DNA of 64,000 nucleotides, from assembly GCF_021044885.1 (NCBI RefSeq), contig NZ_JAJNOD010000002.1, positions 310,001 through 374,000 of the forward strand, read 5' to 3'. The DNA is from Microbacterium nymphoidis. GTDB lineage: Bacteria; Actinomycetota; Actinomycetes; Actinomycetales; Microbacteriaceae. The notes beneath the pieces were generated by a model. It had not been told where the DNA came from, searched no databases, and saw nothing but the letters and a program-made list of their open reading frames with translations. The translations under genes and the position numbers were made by a program. This document shows positions 26,687 to 35,473 of the stretch, in pieces (position 1 is the stretch's first letter; every line of letters starts with the position of its first letter).

Positions 26687-27582
26687 CCCAGCTCGTCACA
26701 CAGCGCATCGTCACCGGCGGGCGCACACCGCGCACGCGGCCGGCGGGAAGCGGCTCCCGGCTGGCCCGCGCGCTCGCGCATGTGCCCGGATATGTGCTGC
26801 TGATCATCGCCTCGGTGATCTCGATCATCCCGTTCCTCTGGATGATCATCGCCTCCACCCATCCCACCTCGGCCCTTTTCGGGACACCGCTGCCCGTACT
26901 GCCCGGCGGGGATCTCTGGGAGAACCTGGCGCGCCTGGAGAGCGAGGTGCACTTCAGTCGCGTGATGGTCAACAGCCTGGGCATCGCCATCGTCTACACG
27001 GTGTTCAGCTCTCTGATCTCCATCATGTGCGGCTACGGGCTGGCGACCTATCGGTTCCGGGGGCGCGGCGTGCTGCTCGGCGTCATCCTCGTGACGATGA
27101 TGATCCCGATGCAGGTGCTGCTCGTTCCGCTGTTCCAGATCATGGCGTCGGCAGGACTGATCGATACCTATCAGGCGGTGATCCTGCCGTTCCTAGCCAA
27201 CGCGTTCGGCATCTTCCTGATGCGGCAGGGGTTCCTCGACTTCCCGGCCTCGCTCATCGAGGCCGCTCGTATCGACGGCGCCGGCGAGCTAAAGACGTTC
27301 TACCGGATCGTGCTGCCGATCGCGAAGCCCCAGATCGCCGCGCTGGTGATCTACACCTTCATCAGCCAGTGGAACTCGTTCATCTGGCCGCTGCTCATGC
27401 TGAACACGGAGGACAACTACACCGTGCCGGTGGCGCTGAACACGATGATCGGCATGTCGCGGGTGGACTACTCCGGACTGATGCTCGGCTCACTGCTGGC
27501 CACGATCCCGCTGATGCTGCTGTTCCTCATCTTCCAGAAGCAGTTCGTCGCGGGACTGCTGGGCGGGGCGGTCAAGGGCTGA
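26683..27582 (+). CDS. Sugar ABC transporter permease 2 (CUT1, MalG-like)
   Basis: The 299-residue protein shows six hydrophobic segments, the EAA loop LIEAARIDGAGELK and the MalG-type ending LMLLFLIFQKQFVAGLLGGAVKG-like motif with the FVAGL segment typical of this subfamily. The start is a GTG overlapping the previous stop (GTGA). It pairs with the preceding permease. The gene ends the first transporter operon; a second binding protein with its own operator begins 94 bases further on. Confidence 0.9.
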
Positions 27583-27601
27583 TCGCCATTGACATCGGCG
27601 C

Positions 27602-27617
27602 ATTCTGTATACAAAAT
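27602..27617 (+). promoter_or_regulatory. GntR-type operator, site 2 of 3
   Basis: The core ATTCTGTATACAAAAT differs from a perfect palindrome at one position. A consensus -35 hexamer TTGACA (27589-27594) lies eight bases upstream, so the operator would cover the promoter spacer and -10 region. It is 60 bases ahead of the second binding-protein start. Confidence 0.7.
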
Positions 27618-27676
27618 ACGATATGGACGTTCATCCGACGCGTCGCCTTTCGCAACGAAGAGAAAGAGGTAGGGCC

Positions 27677-28975
27677 ATGGCCCGATTCACCACGACAACG
27701 CGCCGCATCGGCGCCATCGCCGCCGTCGCCGCGGTCGTGTTCGGCGTCACCGCATGCTCGGGCGGCAACGCCGGCGGAGCGTCCGACGGCAAGACGGTGG
27801 TCTGGTCCACGTGGGGCACCCCGGAGGAGCTCACGCGCTACGAGGAATTCAACAAGGAGTTCATGGAGCGCCACCCCGACATCACGGTGAAGCTGCAGCC
27901 GGTGGCTGGATACGGCGACTACCACTCCAAGCTGCTGGCACAGCTCACCAGCCGCACAGCTCCGGACGTCTTCTACATCGGGGACGACAAGATCGGCCAG
28001 TTCGTGAGTTCCGACGTGCTCATGCCGCTCACGGACCTCATGAACAGCGCGGACAGCAAGACCAAGCCCGACGACTTCTTCCCCGGACTGTTCGGCGCCG
28101 CAGAGCGCGACGGTGAGTACTACGCCGCGCCCAACGACTCCAACCCGGACGTGCTCTGGTACGACAAGGAAGCCCTCCGCGCCGCCGGTATCACCGAGGA
28201 CCCGGCTGAACTCGCCGCAGCCGACAAGTGGACCACGGAGACCTTCCTCGCCATGAACGACAAGCTCAAGGCGGCAGGGCTCACGGGGTCGATGTTCTGG
28301 AACTACTGGGCGACCCACTACAGCTGGATCTCCGCGCAGGGCGGCACGGCGTTCGACGATTCCGGTGCGTTCGTGGCGAACAGCGACAAGAAGACGGTCG
28401 ACGCGGTCCAGACGCTCGGCGACTACTTCCAGGACGGCCGCTTCGTCGTGGCCGACACCCTTCCGGAGGGTGCGGGTGCGGACAGCGTGTTCGTCAGCCA
28501 CAAGTCCGGCTTCTTCGTGCAGGGGCGGTACACGATCGGAACCGTGAAGTCCGCCGGTGATACCGAGGCGTACGACATCGTTCGCTGGCCGACTCCGGAC
28601 GGCAAGGCCGCGCCCACCGGCGTCGCGGTGAGCTACCTGGCCATCAATAAGGCCACCAAGAACAAGGACGCCGCCTTCACCTTCTGGACGGAGTTCCTCT
28701 CCGCCGAGGGTCAGGTCTTCCGCCTGCAGGGCGGCGGCAACGCGGTTCCTTCGATCAAGGGCGCCGACGAGGTGGTGCTCGAAGGTGACTACCCCGCGCA
28801 CGCCCAGACCTTCCTCGACATGCGCGACATCGGCTTCGAGGACTATCCGACCGAGGCGACGGTGCCGGGTCTGTCCACCGAGGTCTCGGACATCTTCCTG
28901 AAGCTTTACCAGGGCAAGCAGTCTGCGCAGGAGACGCTCGACGAGGTCGCCGCCAAGGTGGAAGCCGCGAAGTGA
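27677..28975 (+). CDS. Sugar ABC transporter substrate-binding lipoprotein (CUT1), second system
   Basis: The 432-residue protein has a Tat-like RR followed by a hydrophobic stretch and a lipobox VTAC with Cys27. The mature domain begins TVVWSTWGTPEE, typical of family 1 sugar-binding proteins. The ATG at 27677 has AGAGG about eight bases ahead. The stop overlaps the next start (TGATG). It heads a four-gene operon of binding protein, two permeases and a GH63-type glycosidase under its own operator. It is not a close copy of the first binding protein, so the two systems probably take up different glycans. Confidence 0.9.
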   Translation: MARFTTTTRRIGAIAAVAAVVFGVTACSGGNAGGASDGKTVVWSTWGTPEELTRYEEFNKEFMERHPDITVKLQPVAGYGDYHSKLLAQLTSRTAPDVFYIGDDKIGQFVSSDVLMPLTDLMNSADSKTKPDDFFPGLFGAAERDGEYYAAPNDSNPDVLWYDKEALRAAGITEDPAELAAADKWTTETFLAMNDKLKAAGLTGSMFWNYWATHYSWISAQGGTAFDDSGAFVANSDKKTVDAVQTLGDYFQDGRFVVADTLPEGAGADSVFVSHKSGFFVQGRYTIGTVKSAGDTEAYDIVRWPTPDGKAAPTGVAVSYLAINKATKNKDAAFTFWTEFLSAEGQVFRLQGGGNAVPSIKGADEVVLEGDYPAHAQTFLDMRDIGFEDYPTEATVPGLSTEVSDIFLKLYQGKQSAQETLDEVAAKVEAAK

Positions 28976-29931
28976 TGAGCAGCATCGGGCAGGTCGCACC
29001 GGGAGCCGTCGCTTCCGGTGCGACCCCCGCCCCGCGGCGCGAGCCGCGGTGGCGGCGTCGTGATCGGCGATGGGGATACGTCTTCATCGCGCCGCAGGTG
29101 GCGGGCATGGCGCTGTTCATCCTGCTGCCGTTCCTGGCGAGCCTGGTGCTCGCCTTCGCGAAGTGGGACGGCCTCACCGCGCTCGAGTGGGTGGGACTGG
29201 ACAACTTCACCACCCAGCTCGCCGACCCGCTCCTCGGCAAGGCAATCGTCAACACGCTGCTGATCGCGATCATCACGGTCCCGATCGGCCTGCTGCTGGC
29301 GGTGATCGTCGCGGTGGCGCTGGAGAAGCTGCGCACGCGCACCCTCTACCTGGTGATGTTCTTCGCGCCGGTGGTCACCTCGACGGTGGCGGTCGCGATG
29401 ATCTGGCAGCAGATCTTCCGCGCCGACGGGATGCTCTCCAGCGCGATCGGCGCCGTCTTCGGCATCACCCCGCCGGACTGGCTGGGCGACCCCCGCCTGG
29501 CGCTCATCGCGGTGTGCATCGTGACCATCTGGTCGTCGCTCGGTCTCAACGTGATCATCTTCCTGGCGGGCCTCCAGAACATCTCGCCTTCGGTGATCGA
29601 AGCCGCCAAGCTCGACGGTGCCGGACCCGTGCGACTGTTCCTCAACATCCGCCTGCCGCTGCTGTCGCCGATCGTCTTCTTCTCCTCGATCATCGCGTTC
29701 ATCTCGTCGCTGCAGACCTTCGACACCGTCTTCATCCTGACCTCCGATGCGGGGCCGGACAACGCGACGCGGACGATCGTGTACCACATCTACGACCTCG
29801 GCTTCGGGAAGTTCCAGTTCGGGCTGTCCAGCGCGGCATCGGTGATCCTGCTGATTCTGACGCTGATCATCACGGCGCTGCAGTTCGCCGCCCAGAAGAA
29901 GTTCGTGCACTACGAGGACGAGGCATCATGA
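28975..29931 (+). CDS. Sugar ABC transporter permease 1, second system
   Basis: The 318-residue protein has an Arg-rich N-terminus, six hydrophobic segments and the EAA loop VIEAAKLDGAGPVR. Segments VGLDNFTTQLADPL and TSDAGPDNATRTIVYHIY match the MalF-like CUT1 permease pattern. I take the ATG at 28975, which overlaps the previous stop as TGATG; a GTG three bases earlier is in frame. The next gene overlaps by four bases. Confidence 0.9.
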   Translation: MSSIGQVAPGAVASGATPAPRREPRWRRRDRRWGYVFIAPQVAGMALFILLPFLASLVLAFAKWDGLTALEWVGLDNFTTQLADPLLGKAIVNTLLIAIITVPIGLLLAVIVAVALEKLRTRTLYLVMFFAPVVTSTVAVAMIWQQIFRADGMLSSAIGAVFGITPPDWLGDPRLALIAVCIVTIWSSLGLNVIIFLAGLQNISPSVIEAAKLDGAGPVRLFLNIRLPLLSPIVFFSSIIAFISSLQTFDTVFILTSDAGPDNATRTIVYHIYDLGFGKFQFGLSSAASVILLILTLIITALQFAAQKKFVHYEDEAS

Positions 29932-30863
29932 CCGAGACCGCGCCCACCCTCGCGCGCCCCACCCGCCCCGAGGACGCCACGATGACCATCACGGCGCCCG
30001 GTTTCGCGCGCCGCGCCCGCAAGGGAAGCGGCACCCGCCGACGCGCCTCCACGATCATCCTGCACACGCTGCTCGCCCTCGGCGGCATCGCGATGGTGGC
30101 GCCGTTCCTGTGGATGCTGCTGACCTCGTTCAAGACGCTGCCGCAACTGCTGCGGCGTCCGCTTGAGCTCCTTCCGGACCCGTGGACGTTCAGCAACTAC
30201 GCCGAGTCGTGGAACGCCATGCCGTTCGCACAGGCGTACCTCAACAGCATCTACATCTGCGTGCTGTCGGTGATCGGGACGCTGCTCACCGCCTCGATGG
30301 CCGGCTACGCGTTCGCACGCATCCGGTTCCGGGGCTCGAAGGTGATCTTCGTGCTGTTCCTGGCCACGCAGATGATCCCCAAGCAGGTCACGCTCATTCC
30401 GTTCTACCTGCTGATGGCTCAGCTGGGGTGGGTGGACTCCCATCTGGCGCTGCTGGTGCCGGCGATGCTCGTCAACCCGTTCGCGGTGTTCCTGATGCGT
30501 CAGTTCGTGCTCGCGCTGCCGAAGGAGCTGGAAGAGGCGGCGGTGGTCGACGGCGCCGGTCGGTGGCGGACCTTCTGGAGCGTGATCCTGCCCAACCTCA
30601 AGCCGGGCCTCGGTGCACTCAGCATCATCGTGGCGCTGGACGTCTGGAACAGCTTCCTGTTCCCGCTCGTGCTGCTGAACACCCCGGACCTGTTCACGGT
30701 GCCGCTGCTGCTCTCCAGCTTCCGCGGTCAGTTCGGGTCGGTGAACTACGGACTCGTGATGGCGGCGTCGGCGATCGCCACGGTGCCCATGCTGATCGCG
30801 TTCGTCATCGGTCAGCGCCGGATCCTCAACAGCATGGCCGCGTCCGGGCTGGGTGGGCGATGA
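29928..30863 (+). CDS. Sugar ABC transporter permease 2, second system
   Basis: The 311-residue protein has a long polar N-terminus (about 45 residues), six hydrophobic segments and the MalG-type EAA loop ELEEAAVVDGAGRWR. PDPWTFSNYAESW after the first span is typical of the family. The start ATG overlaps the previous stop (ATGA) and its stop overlaps the glycosidase start (ATGA), so translation of the operon is tightly coupled. Like the first system it has no ATPase partner nearby. Confidence 0.9.
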   Translation: MTETAPTLARPTRPEDATMTITAPGFARRARKGSGTRRRASTIILHTLLALGGIAMVAPFLWMLLTSFKTLPQLLRRPLELLPDPWTFSNYAESWNAMPFAQAYLNSIYICVLSVIGTLLTASMAGYAFARIRFRGSKVIFVLFLATQMIPKQVTLIPFYLLMAQLGWVDSHLALLVPAMLVNPFAVFLMRQFVLALPKELEEAAVVDGAGRWRTFWSVILPNLKPGLGALSIIVALDVWNSFLFPLVLLNTPDLFTVPLLLSSFRGQFGSVNYGLVMAASAIATVPMLIAFVIGQRRILNSMAASGLGGR

Positions 30864-32494
30864 GCGCCGCCGATCTCGCGGCGCGTCTGCTGGATCTGGA
30901 TCGCGCACCGTTCACGCTGCCCTCGTCGCGGATCATGGTGTTCCGTCGTGGCGAGGACGCCGTGAGTGTGCACACCTCGGAGTACGAGCGCAGTCGCGAC
31001 GAGTGCCGTGTCCTCCAGAGCCTCTTGGTGCACGACGGGGCAGGCGCCGCGCTGCCGATCACCGCGGTTCGCGTGGATCGCATCGAGTTCGGCGGCGGGG
31101 CGGCCACACTGACGTTCGACGGCGCCGGTGCCCTGTCGCTGCGCGGCGGCGCCGGCATCGTGGCGGTGACCGAGGCGGGGGAGAGGGTCGAACACGACGG
31201 CTCCGCCGGTCTGCGCATCGCGATCGGCACGGATCGCTCGCTGCGGCTGTCCGCCGCCGATGCTCACGATGCGGCGCTCGCCGCCACGCAGGCGGCGTGG
31301 GACGGCTGGTTCGCAAAGCTTCCGGTCGTGCGCGACGACCTGCAGGAGATGGCCGCGTTCTGCTGGTGGGTGCTGGGAGCGAACATCGTGGAGATCCCGA
31401 GCATGCCGGGCTCGCGTGCCGTCGTGCCGTCGAAGATCGGCTACGTCGGCGCCTGGCAGTGGGACGCCTACTTCATCGCGCGCGGGCTGCGACACGGCGA
31501 CCCGGCCCTCGCGCGCGAGCAGCTGGACATCGTGTTCGCCTTTCCGGCGCCCACCGGCCAGCTGCCGGACGTTGTCCACGAGCACGGCGTGCTGGCCTCC
31601 AGCGACGACCTGCCCGAAGGCGATCGTGAGAACCTGCGTCGTGCGGGCTCCGCGATCGCCGATCCCACCGCACCGGTGCCGCTCACCAAGCCGCCGCTGG
31701 CGGCATGGGCGGTGCGCGCGGTGCTGGAGGCCGAGGACGATCCGCAGTGGGCGCGACGTGTCCTTCCCGTGGTGGCGGCCAGTCAGGAGTGGTGGCTGCG
31801 CGACAGCGACCTGGACCACGACGGGCTCCCGGAGTACGGCCACCCGTACTCCTCCGGCCTGGACGACAGCCCGGTGTTCGACGGGCCCATCCCCACCACG
31901 GCCCCGGACCTCGCGGCGTACCTGGTCCAGCAGGATCGGGAGCTCGCAGACCTCTGGGATCGATACGCGCCGGAAGCCGCGGACACCGAGGAACTGCGCC
32001 GGCGCGCCGATCGCACGGCGGAACGCCTGCTGCGGCTGTGGGACCCCCAGCTGCGCCGGTTCGTGGCCTGGGGCGCGGGTGAGCCGATCGTCAGTGACAC
32101 CGTGGTGGGGCTGATCCCGCTGTTCACCGGAACGCTGCCGGAGGCGGTGGTGTCCGAACTGGTGGCCGCGATCGAGGACCCCGCGCGGTATGCCGCGCCG
32201 TGGGTCATCCCGACCGTGGCGCTGTCGGATCCGGACTATTCGCCCACGCGCATGTGGCGAGGGCCGGTGTGGGTGAACACCACGCTGCTGGTCGCGGAGG
32301 GCCTGGAACGATCCGGTCGTGCCGAGCTCGCGCGGGAGATCCGTGAGCGTATCGCCGCACTCGTCATCCACGCCGGCGGCCCGCACGAGTACTTCAATCC
32401 CGAGACGGGGGAGAAGGCTCCACGAGCGACCACGGCTTTCGCCTGGTCCGCCGCGCTGTTCATCGACAATGCGGTGGCCCTCACCGGTCGCTGA
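30860..32494 (+). CDS. GH63/MGH1-type alpha-glycosidase
   Basis: The 544-residue protein has no signal peptide, so it acts on imported sugar in the cytoplasm. The C-terminal two thirds form an (alpha/alpha)6 barrel of the GH63/MGH1-like type: WQWDAYF, GLDDSP (likely acid Asp335 or Asp336), MWRGPVWVNTTLL and GPHEYFNPETGE (likely base Glu510). Relatives include mannosylglycerate hydrolase, alpha-glucosidases and processing glucosidases, so the linkage cut is uncertain. The ATG overlaps the permease stop as ATGA. Its place at the end of the transporter operon indicates that it degrades the imported oligosaccharide. Confidence 0.82.
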   Translation: MSAADLAARLLDLDRAPFTLPSSRIMVFRRGEDAVSVHTSEYERSRDECRVLQSLLVHDGAGAALPITAVRVDRIEFGGGAATLTFDGAGALSLRGGAGIVAVTEAGERVEHDGSAGLRIAIGTDRSLRLSAADAHDAALAATQAAWDGWFAKLPVVRDDLQEMAAFCWWVLGANIVEIPSMPGSRAVVPSKIGYVGAWQWDAYFIARGLRHGDPALAREQLDIVFAFPAPTGQLPDVVHEHGVLASSDDLPEGDRENLRRAGSAIADPTAPVPLTKPPLAAWAVRAVLEAEDDPQWARRVLPVVAASQEWWLRDSDLDHDGLPEYGHPYSSGLDDSPVFDGPIPTTAPDLAAYLVQQDRELADLWDRYAPEAADTEELRRRADRTAERLLRLWDPQLRRFVAWGAGEPIVSDTVVGLIPLFTGTLPEAVVSELVAAIEDPARYAAPWVIPTVALSDPDYSPTRMWRGPVWVNTTLLVAEGLERSGRAELAREIRERIAALVIHAGGPHEYFNPETGEKAPRATTAFAWSAALFIDNAVALTGR

Positions 32495-32497
32495 GCT

Positions 32498-32534
32498 CTC
32501 TCCCGCCGGCTCCGTTTCGGAGCCGGCGGGAGAG
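32498..32534. terminator. Bidirectional terminator between glycosidase and GntR genes
   Basis: The 17-base arms 32498-32514 and 32518-32534 (CTCTCCCGCCGGCTCCG and its complement) pair exactly across TTT, four bases after the glycosidase stop and 21 bases from the convergent GntR gene. Confidence 0.8.
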
Positions 32535-32555
32535 CCGTGTGCGTGCGAATCCTCG

Positions 32556-33212
32556 TCAGGCGCTGAAGTAGGGGCTGGATGCGTTGTCGGCGATGCGCCG
32601 GTTCCCGTTCATCCAGTTGGTGCGCAGCGCCGCGGTGGCCTGGGCCACGTCACCCGCGATCAGATGACGCGCGATGTCGGCGTGCTCCGACGCCACGCGG
32701 CCGACGAGCTCCCCTTCGGGCACCAGCAGCGACTCATAGCGGTGGATGGATGCCCGCACGCTCTCGATCACATCGAGCAGCGGACGGTTGGGGCAGGCCG
32801 AGAGCATCACCTCGTGCCACTGGTCGTCGTTCTTGATGATCAGCCCGTGCTCGGCCACGTCGGCGTCGAACTCCGCCGCCAGGGCGGCGAGTCGCTCGCC
32901 GAGGGCCGGCAGGGCCTCGGCGGGGGTCAGCTCCAGTGCGAGGCTCTCCAACGCGGCCATCACCGGTGCGAGATCCTGGAACTCCTGAACGCTGAACGGC
33001 GCGAAGCGGAAACCCTTGCCGTTCTCGCTGGTGATCTGCCCCTCGCTCTCCAGCGCGATCAGCGCCTCCCGCAAGGGGGTGCGGCTCACGCCGAGCTCCG
33101 TGGCCAGCTGGACCTCGTTGATCCCCTCACCGGGGGCGACCGCGCCGGAGCGCATGCGCTCGAGCAGTTCGTCACGCACCTGCGAGCGTAGGTTCTTCCG
33201 TTCGATGGCCAT
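32556..33212 (-). CDS. GntR/FCD-family repressor of the glycan regulon
   Basis: The 218-residue protein has an N-terminal winged helix (about residues 5-70; ATELGVSRTPLREALIALESEG is the recognition region, containing the GntR hallmark SRTPLREAL) and an all-helical FCD effector domain (about 80-210). The FCD metal/ligand residues are suggested by DDQWHEVM and SEHADIARHL. The ATG at 33212 has GGAGGAGG immediately upstream. It is divergent from the GH42 gene, and an operator copy lies in the 131-base gap, so it likely controls both itself and the beta-galactosidase, as well as the two transporter operons. The effector is probably a sugar acid or a product of the imported glycan; that is inference. 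Confidence 0.88.
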   Translation of the reverse strand: MAIERKNLRSQVRDELLERMRSGAVAPGEGINEVQLATELGVSRTPLREALIALESEGQITSENGKGFRFAPFSVQEFQDLAPVMAALESLALELTPAEALPALGERLAALAAEFDADVAEHGLIIKNDDQWHEVMLSACPNRPLLDVIESVRASIHRYESLLVPEGELVGRVASEHADIARHLIAGDVAQATAALRTNWMNGNRRIADNASSPYFSA

Positions 33213-33282
33213 ATTCCTCCTCCGGCATGACCCCGTTTCGCTCGCCAGCCTACGGGCAGGCGGGCGATCTCGGAGCAAAAAT

Positions 33283-33315
33283 ATCTTGTATACAGAATAC
33301 AGTGCACGGTAGGAT
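33283..33315 (+). promoter_or_regulatory. GH42 promoter with GntR-type operator, site 3 of 3
   Basis: The core ATCTTGTATACAGAAT (33283-33298) overlaps a -35-like TTGTAT (33286-33291); TAGGAT (33310-33315) follows at 18 bases. The site lies between the divergent GntR and GH42 genes. Repression by blocking the -35 element is inferred. Confidence 0.7.
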
Positions 33316-33343
33316 GAGCACAGGACATCAGAGAGGAGCCCTC

Positions 33344-35401
33344 GTGAGCACGCAGCACACCGCCCGTGGATTGCGGCTGGACGGCCTCGCCTACGGTGGC
33401 GATTACAACCCCGATCAGTGGGATGAGGCCACCTGGCACGAAGACATCCGTCTCATGCGTGACGCGGGCGTCAACATCGTGAGCCTGCCGATCTTCAGCT
33501 GGCCGCAGCTGGAGGTCCGCCCGGGGGAGTTCGAGTGGGGCTGGCTGGATCGGATCATCGAGCTGCTGTGGCAGGGGGGCATCGCGATCGATCTCGCCAC
33601 GGCGACGGCCACGCCTCCGGCCTGGCTGCTGCGCGCCCACCCCGAGATGATGCCGTCGGACGACCGCGGTCTGCCGCTGGCTTTCGGCTCCCGTCAGGTG
33701 TACTGCCCCTCGTCGCCGATCTGGCGCGCGCACGTCGCCCGGATGGCACGCGCGATGGCCGAGCGCTACGGCACTCACCCGGCCGTCGTGATGTGGCATG
33801 TGTCCAATGAGTACGGCGATCACACCGCACGGTGCTGGTGCCCGGAATCCGACCGGCACTTCCGGCGATGGCTGGCCGAGCGCTACGGCTCCATCGAGGC
33901 ACTGAACCAGGCCTGGGGTGTGGGCGTGTGGGGCCAGCGCTATCCGGACTTCGAACACATCGAGACTCCCAAGCGGGCTCCGGGACCGATCAACCCCACG
34001 CAGCTGCTGGACTTCGAGCGGTTCTCCTCGGATGCGCTGCTGGAGCTGTTCCGCGCCGAGGTGGACGTGCTGCGGGAGGTCACGCCCGATATCCCGGTGA
34101 CCACCAACTTCATGAGCATGTTCCGGGAGCTCGACTACTGGCGCTTCGCAGAGGCCGAGGACATCGTCACGGACGACGCCTACCCCGACCCCGCCGATCC
34201 CACCTCCCACCGGGGCGCCGCCCTGAACTACGGACTGATGCGCTCGCTCAAGGACGGGGCTCCCTGGCTGCTGCTGGAGCAGTCGGCCAGCGCCGTCAGC
34301 TGGCGGGACGTGAATGTTCCCAAGGCACCGGGCAAGATGCGCTCGGACAGCCTGCAGGCCATCGCCCACGGATCCGACGGGGCGATGTTCTTCCAGTGGC
34401 GTCAGGCGCAGTACGGCCAGGAGAAGTTCCACTCCGCGATGCTCGGGCATCGCGGAGAGCGCTCGCGGACTTTCCGCGAGACGCGCGCACTCGGACGCGA
34501 GCTCCGTGCGCTCGCGGAGATTCGCGGATCGCGGGTGCGCGCCCGGGTCGCGGTCGTCGTGGACTGGGACTCCTGGTGGGGCGAGACGGCGATCGAATCG
34601 CTGCCGTCCCAGCGGCTCAGCTGGGCGAGCCAGGTGCGCGCGTGGGCGGCGGCGAGCTTCGTACTCGGCCAGCCGGTCGATGCGGTTCGCGCCACGGGGC
34701 CGTTCGACCGCTACGACGTGGTGCTCGTGCCCAACCTCTACGTGGCCACGGACGAGCAGGCCAGGGCATTGGAGGCCTTCGTCGCCGCCGGCGGGACCGT
34801 GGCCGTCGGGCCGTTCTCCGGAGTCGTCGATCCGAACGAGGCCGTCCACCCCGGCGGGGCTCCCGGCCCGCTCCGGGATCTGCTGGGTATCGAGGTGGAC
34901 GAAGTCTGGCCCATCGCCGACGGGCTCACCGAGCAGGTGCAGTTCGACGCGGTACCGCTCGGCGTCGCGCACTGGAGCGAGTGGATCGAGGCCGGCGAAG
35001 CCACGCAGGTGCGCGCGCAGTACGGCACCGGGGAACTCGCGGGACGCCCCGCCATCACCCGCAACTCCCACGGCTCGGGTTCTGCCTGGTACGTGTCGGC
35101 GATGCTTGACGATGACGGGCTGAGTGCGGTGATGCGCGCCGTGCTGTCCGACGCGGAGCTCCCCGTGCGCGAACGCACGGCCGGTGACCTGGATGTGGTC
35201 ACTCGCTCTGACCAGGACACCGACTGGACCTTCGCGATCAACCACGGTACGACGCCCCTGCGCGTGAATGTCCCGGCCGCAGCCGTGGATCTGCTGGGTG
35301 GTGAGGTTCGCGAGGGCGCCATCACCCTCGAGCGGTACGGCGTCGCAGTGCTGCGCACCCCTCGAACCGGGCCCGTTCCCTTCCTGACCCTCGCGGACTG
35401 A
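33344..35401 (+). CDS. GH42 beta-galactosidase
   Basis: The 685-residue protein matches GH42 in length and order: LAYGGDYNPDQW at the N-terminus (TIM barrel), HVSNEYGDHTARCWC with the acid/base Glu156, WLLLEQSAS with the nucleophile Glu312, then a trimerisation domain (VAVVVDWDSWWG, DRYDVVLVPNLYVATD) and a C-terminal beta domain. No signal peptide is present, so it is cytoplasmic and acts on imported galactosides. The start is GTG at 33344 with GAGAGGAG five bases ahead; the open frame continues upstream only through the promoter and operator. It belongs to the GntR regulon. It may read through to the gcvPA gene 72 bases downstream. Confidence 0.93.
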   Translation: MSTQHTARGLRLDGLAYGGDYNPDQWDEATWHEDIRLMRDAGVNIVSLPIFSWPQLEVRPGEFEWGWLDRIIELLWQGGIAIDLATATATPPAWLLRAHPEMMPSDDRGLPLAFGSRQVYCPSSPIWRAHVARMARAMAERYGTHPAVVMWHVSNEYGDHTARCWCPESDRHFRRWLAERYGSIEALNQAWGVGVWGQRYPDFEHIETPKRAPGPINPTQLLDFERFSSDALLELFRAEVDVLREVTPDIPVTTNFMSMFRELDYWRFAEAEDIVTDDAYPDPADPTSHRGAALNYGLMRSLKDGAPWLLLEQSASAVSWRDVNVPKAPGKMRSDSLQAIAHGSDGAMFFQWRQAQYGQEKFHSAMLGHRGERSRTFRETRALGRELRALAEIRGSRVRARVAVVVDWDSWWGETAIESLPSQRLSWASQVRAWAAASFVLGQPVDAVRATGPFDRYDVVLVPNLYVATDEQARALEAFVAAGGTVAVGPFSGVVDPNEAVHPGGAPGPLRDLLGIEVDEVWPIADGLTEQVQFDAVPLGVAHWSEWIEAGEATQVRAQYGTGELAGRPAITRNSHGSGSAWYVSAMLDDDGLSAVMRAVLSDAELPVRERTAGDLDVVTRSDQDTDWTFAINHGTTPLRVNVPAAAVDLLGGEVREGAITLERYGVAVLRTPRTGPVPFLTLAD

Positions 35402-35473
35402 CCGCGTCCCTCCCGTCCGTTCGCGGACTCAGAACCGACGTCCGCTCCGGACGCACGATGAATGAAGGACCTG